A DNA stretch of 6,557 bases from Acidimicrobiaceae bacterium (GTDB taxonomy: Bacteria > Actinomycetota > Acidimicrobiia > Acidimicrobiales > RAAP-2), in contig PKZN01000138.1 of NCBI GenBank assembly GCA_003133075.1, forward strand, positions 8,000 to 14,556, in the 5' to 3' direction. This document shows positions 5,657 through 6,557 of the stretch, one piece after another (position 1 is the stretch's first letter; each line of letters opens with the position of its first letter). Below the pieces are notes generated by a model. That model had not been told where the DNA came from, ran no database searches, and saw only the letters and a program-made list of their open reading frames with translations. The position numbers were made by a program, and so were the translations under genes.

Positions 5657-6557
5657 GCGATCGCACCCTCTTTACCTCCGAATCGGTGACCGAAGGTCAC
5701 CCCGACAAGATGGCTGACCAGGTCTCTGACGGGGTCCTCGACGCGATCCTCGCGCAAGACCCGATGGCGCGCGTGGCCTGTGAGACGTTGCTGACGACCG
5801 GCCTGTGCGTGGTCGCCGGTGAGATCACCACCAGTGCGGTCGTCGATATCGCGGCCGTGGCACGACGCACGATCCTCGAGATTGGCTACGACGACGGCGC
5901 GAAGGGTTACGACGGCAAGAACTGCGCCGTGCTGGTCTCGCTCGATCGTCAGAGCCCCGACATCGCCGGTGGTGTCGACGTCGCGCTCGAGCACCGCAGC
6001 GGCCTCGGCGGCGAGGACGAGTTGAACGCCTTGGGCGCGGGGGACCAGGGCATGATGTTCGGCTACGCGTGTAACGACAACGAGGACTTCATGCCGCTGC
6101 CGATCTGGTTGGCGCACCGCCTCTCCATGCGACTCTCCCAGGTGCGTCGTTCGGGCCAGGTGCCCTACCTGCGACCTGACGGCAAGACCCAAGTGACCAT
6201 CGCCTACGAAGAGGGCCGCCCGGTCGCGGTCGAGACAGTGCTCGTCTCCACCCAGCACGAGGACGGTTACGACCACGAGACGATCCAACGCGACGTCCTC
6301 GAGCACGTGATTCGGCCCATGTTGCCGAGCGACCTCGACACCTCCTCGATGCGCGTGTTCGTCAACCCGTCGGGCAAGTTCGTCCTCGGTGGACCGCACG
6401 CCGACACCGGGCTGACGGGTCGCAAGATCATCGTCGACACCTACGGCGGCATGGCTCGCCACGGCGGTGGTGCCTTCTCGGGCAAAGACCCCTCCAAGGT
6501 CGATCGCTCCGCCGCCTACGCCGCGCGCTGGGTCGCCAAACACGTCGTCGCCTCGGG
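5653..6557 (+). CDS. metK: S-adenosylmethionine synthetase, N-terminal part (3' end outside window)
   Basis: MetK makes S-adenosylmethionine from methionine and ATP. The first 301 residues are visible of an expected 385-400; the frame is still open at the window edge. The start MSDRTLFTSESVTEGHPDK (1-19) holds the catalytic-site His16 and Asp18. RQSPDIAGGVD (99-109) corresponds to the methionine-loop region, with Gly where many members have Gln before GV. The ATP-binding signature GAGDQGMMFGYA is at 128-139, RPDGKTQVT (174-182, K178) is a catalytic lysine segment, DTGLTGRKIIVDTYGG spans 251-266 and GGGAFSGKD spans 271-279. The ATG overlaps the coaBC stop as ATGA, and no strong ribosome site precedes it, so translation is probably coupled. 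No SAM riboswitch can be present directly upstream, because coaBC coding sequence fills that space. Identification is secure. Confidence 0.97.
   Translation, partial: MSDRTLFTSESVTEGHPDKMADQVSDGVLDAILAQDPMARVACETLLTTGLCVVAGEITTSAVVDIAAVARRTILEIGYDDGAKGYDGKNCAVLVSLDRQSPDIAGGVDVALEHRSGLGGEDELNALGAGDQGMMFGYACNDNEDFMPLPIWLAHRLSMRLSQVRRSGQVPYLRPDGKTQVTIAYEEGRPVAVETVLVSTQHEDGYDHETIQRDVLEHVIRPMLPSDLDTSSMRVFVNPSGKFVLGGPHADTGLTGRKIIVDTYGGMARHGGGAFSGKDPSKVDRSAAYAARWVAKHVVAS

Noticed and set aside
5389..6543. Long minus-strand open frame (384 residues) opposite coaBC and metK
   Set aside because: It lies opposite two certain genes, and its predicted protein is rich in Arg, His, Val and Asp as expected from antisense of GC-rich codons. 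It has no recognisable motif and no upstream signals.

Overview
The window is a compact, GC-rich (roughly two-thirds G+C by eye), entirely plus-strand block of core metabolism genes. The order is carB (3' part) - pyrD - pyrF - mihF - gmk - rpoZ - coaBC - metK (5' part). mihF, the actinobacterial integration host factor, places it in an actinobacterium. The run mihF-gmk-rpoZ-coaBC-metK matches the order known from mycobacteria (Rv1388-Rv1392) and streptomycetes. Ordinary use of TTA leucine codons in housekeeping genes, and a class-1-type PyrD where mycobacteria and streptomycetes use the class-2 enzyme, argue against those two groups. My best guess is a deep-branching lineage such as Acidimicrobiia, but that placement is inference.

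Positions 1-3156 are the end of a pyrimidine operon. They hold the C-terminal half of the carbamoyl-phosphate synthase large subunit, dihydroorotate dehydrogenase and OMP decarboxylase, joined by a GTGA overlap and an 8-nt overlap. A 42-nt gap (3157-3198) follows. It is the longest non-coding stretch in the window and holds a well-formed candidate promoter, TAGACG-17 nt-TAGTCT, placed so that transcription would start on or next to the GTG of mihF (a leaderless mRNA). A 6-bp inverted repeat brackets the same promoter.

Positions 3199-6557 are a second tightly packed unit: mIHF (nucleoid protein), guanylate kinase, RNA polymerase omega, the bifunctional CoaBC of coenzyme A synthesis, and S-adenosylmethionine synthetase. 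Genes overlap by 11, 20 and 4 nt, with one 5-nt gap before rpoZ. The unit links GMP phosphorylation, transcription machinery, chromosome architecture and two cofactor pathways. No terminator, riboswitch, RNA gene, mobile element, CRISPR array or tRNA is visible, and no stretch over 300 bases lacks a gene.

I do not see an undescribed system here. The items most worth a second look are the leaderless promoter with its dyad ahead of mihF, the absence of pyrK beside a class-1B-like pyrD, two changed catalytic motifs in the CoaC half of CoaBC, and the repeated CTTAGAAG octamer carrying TTA codons.
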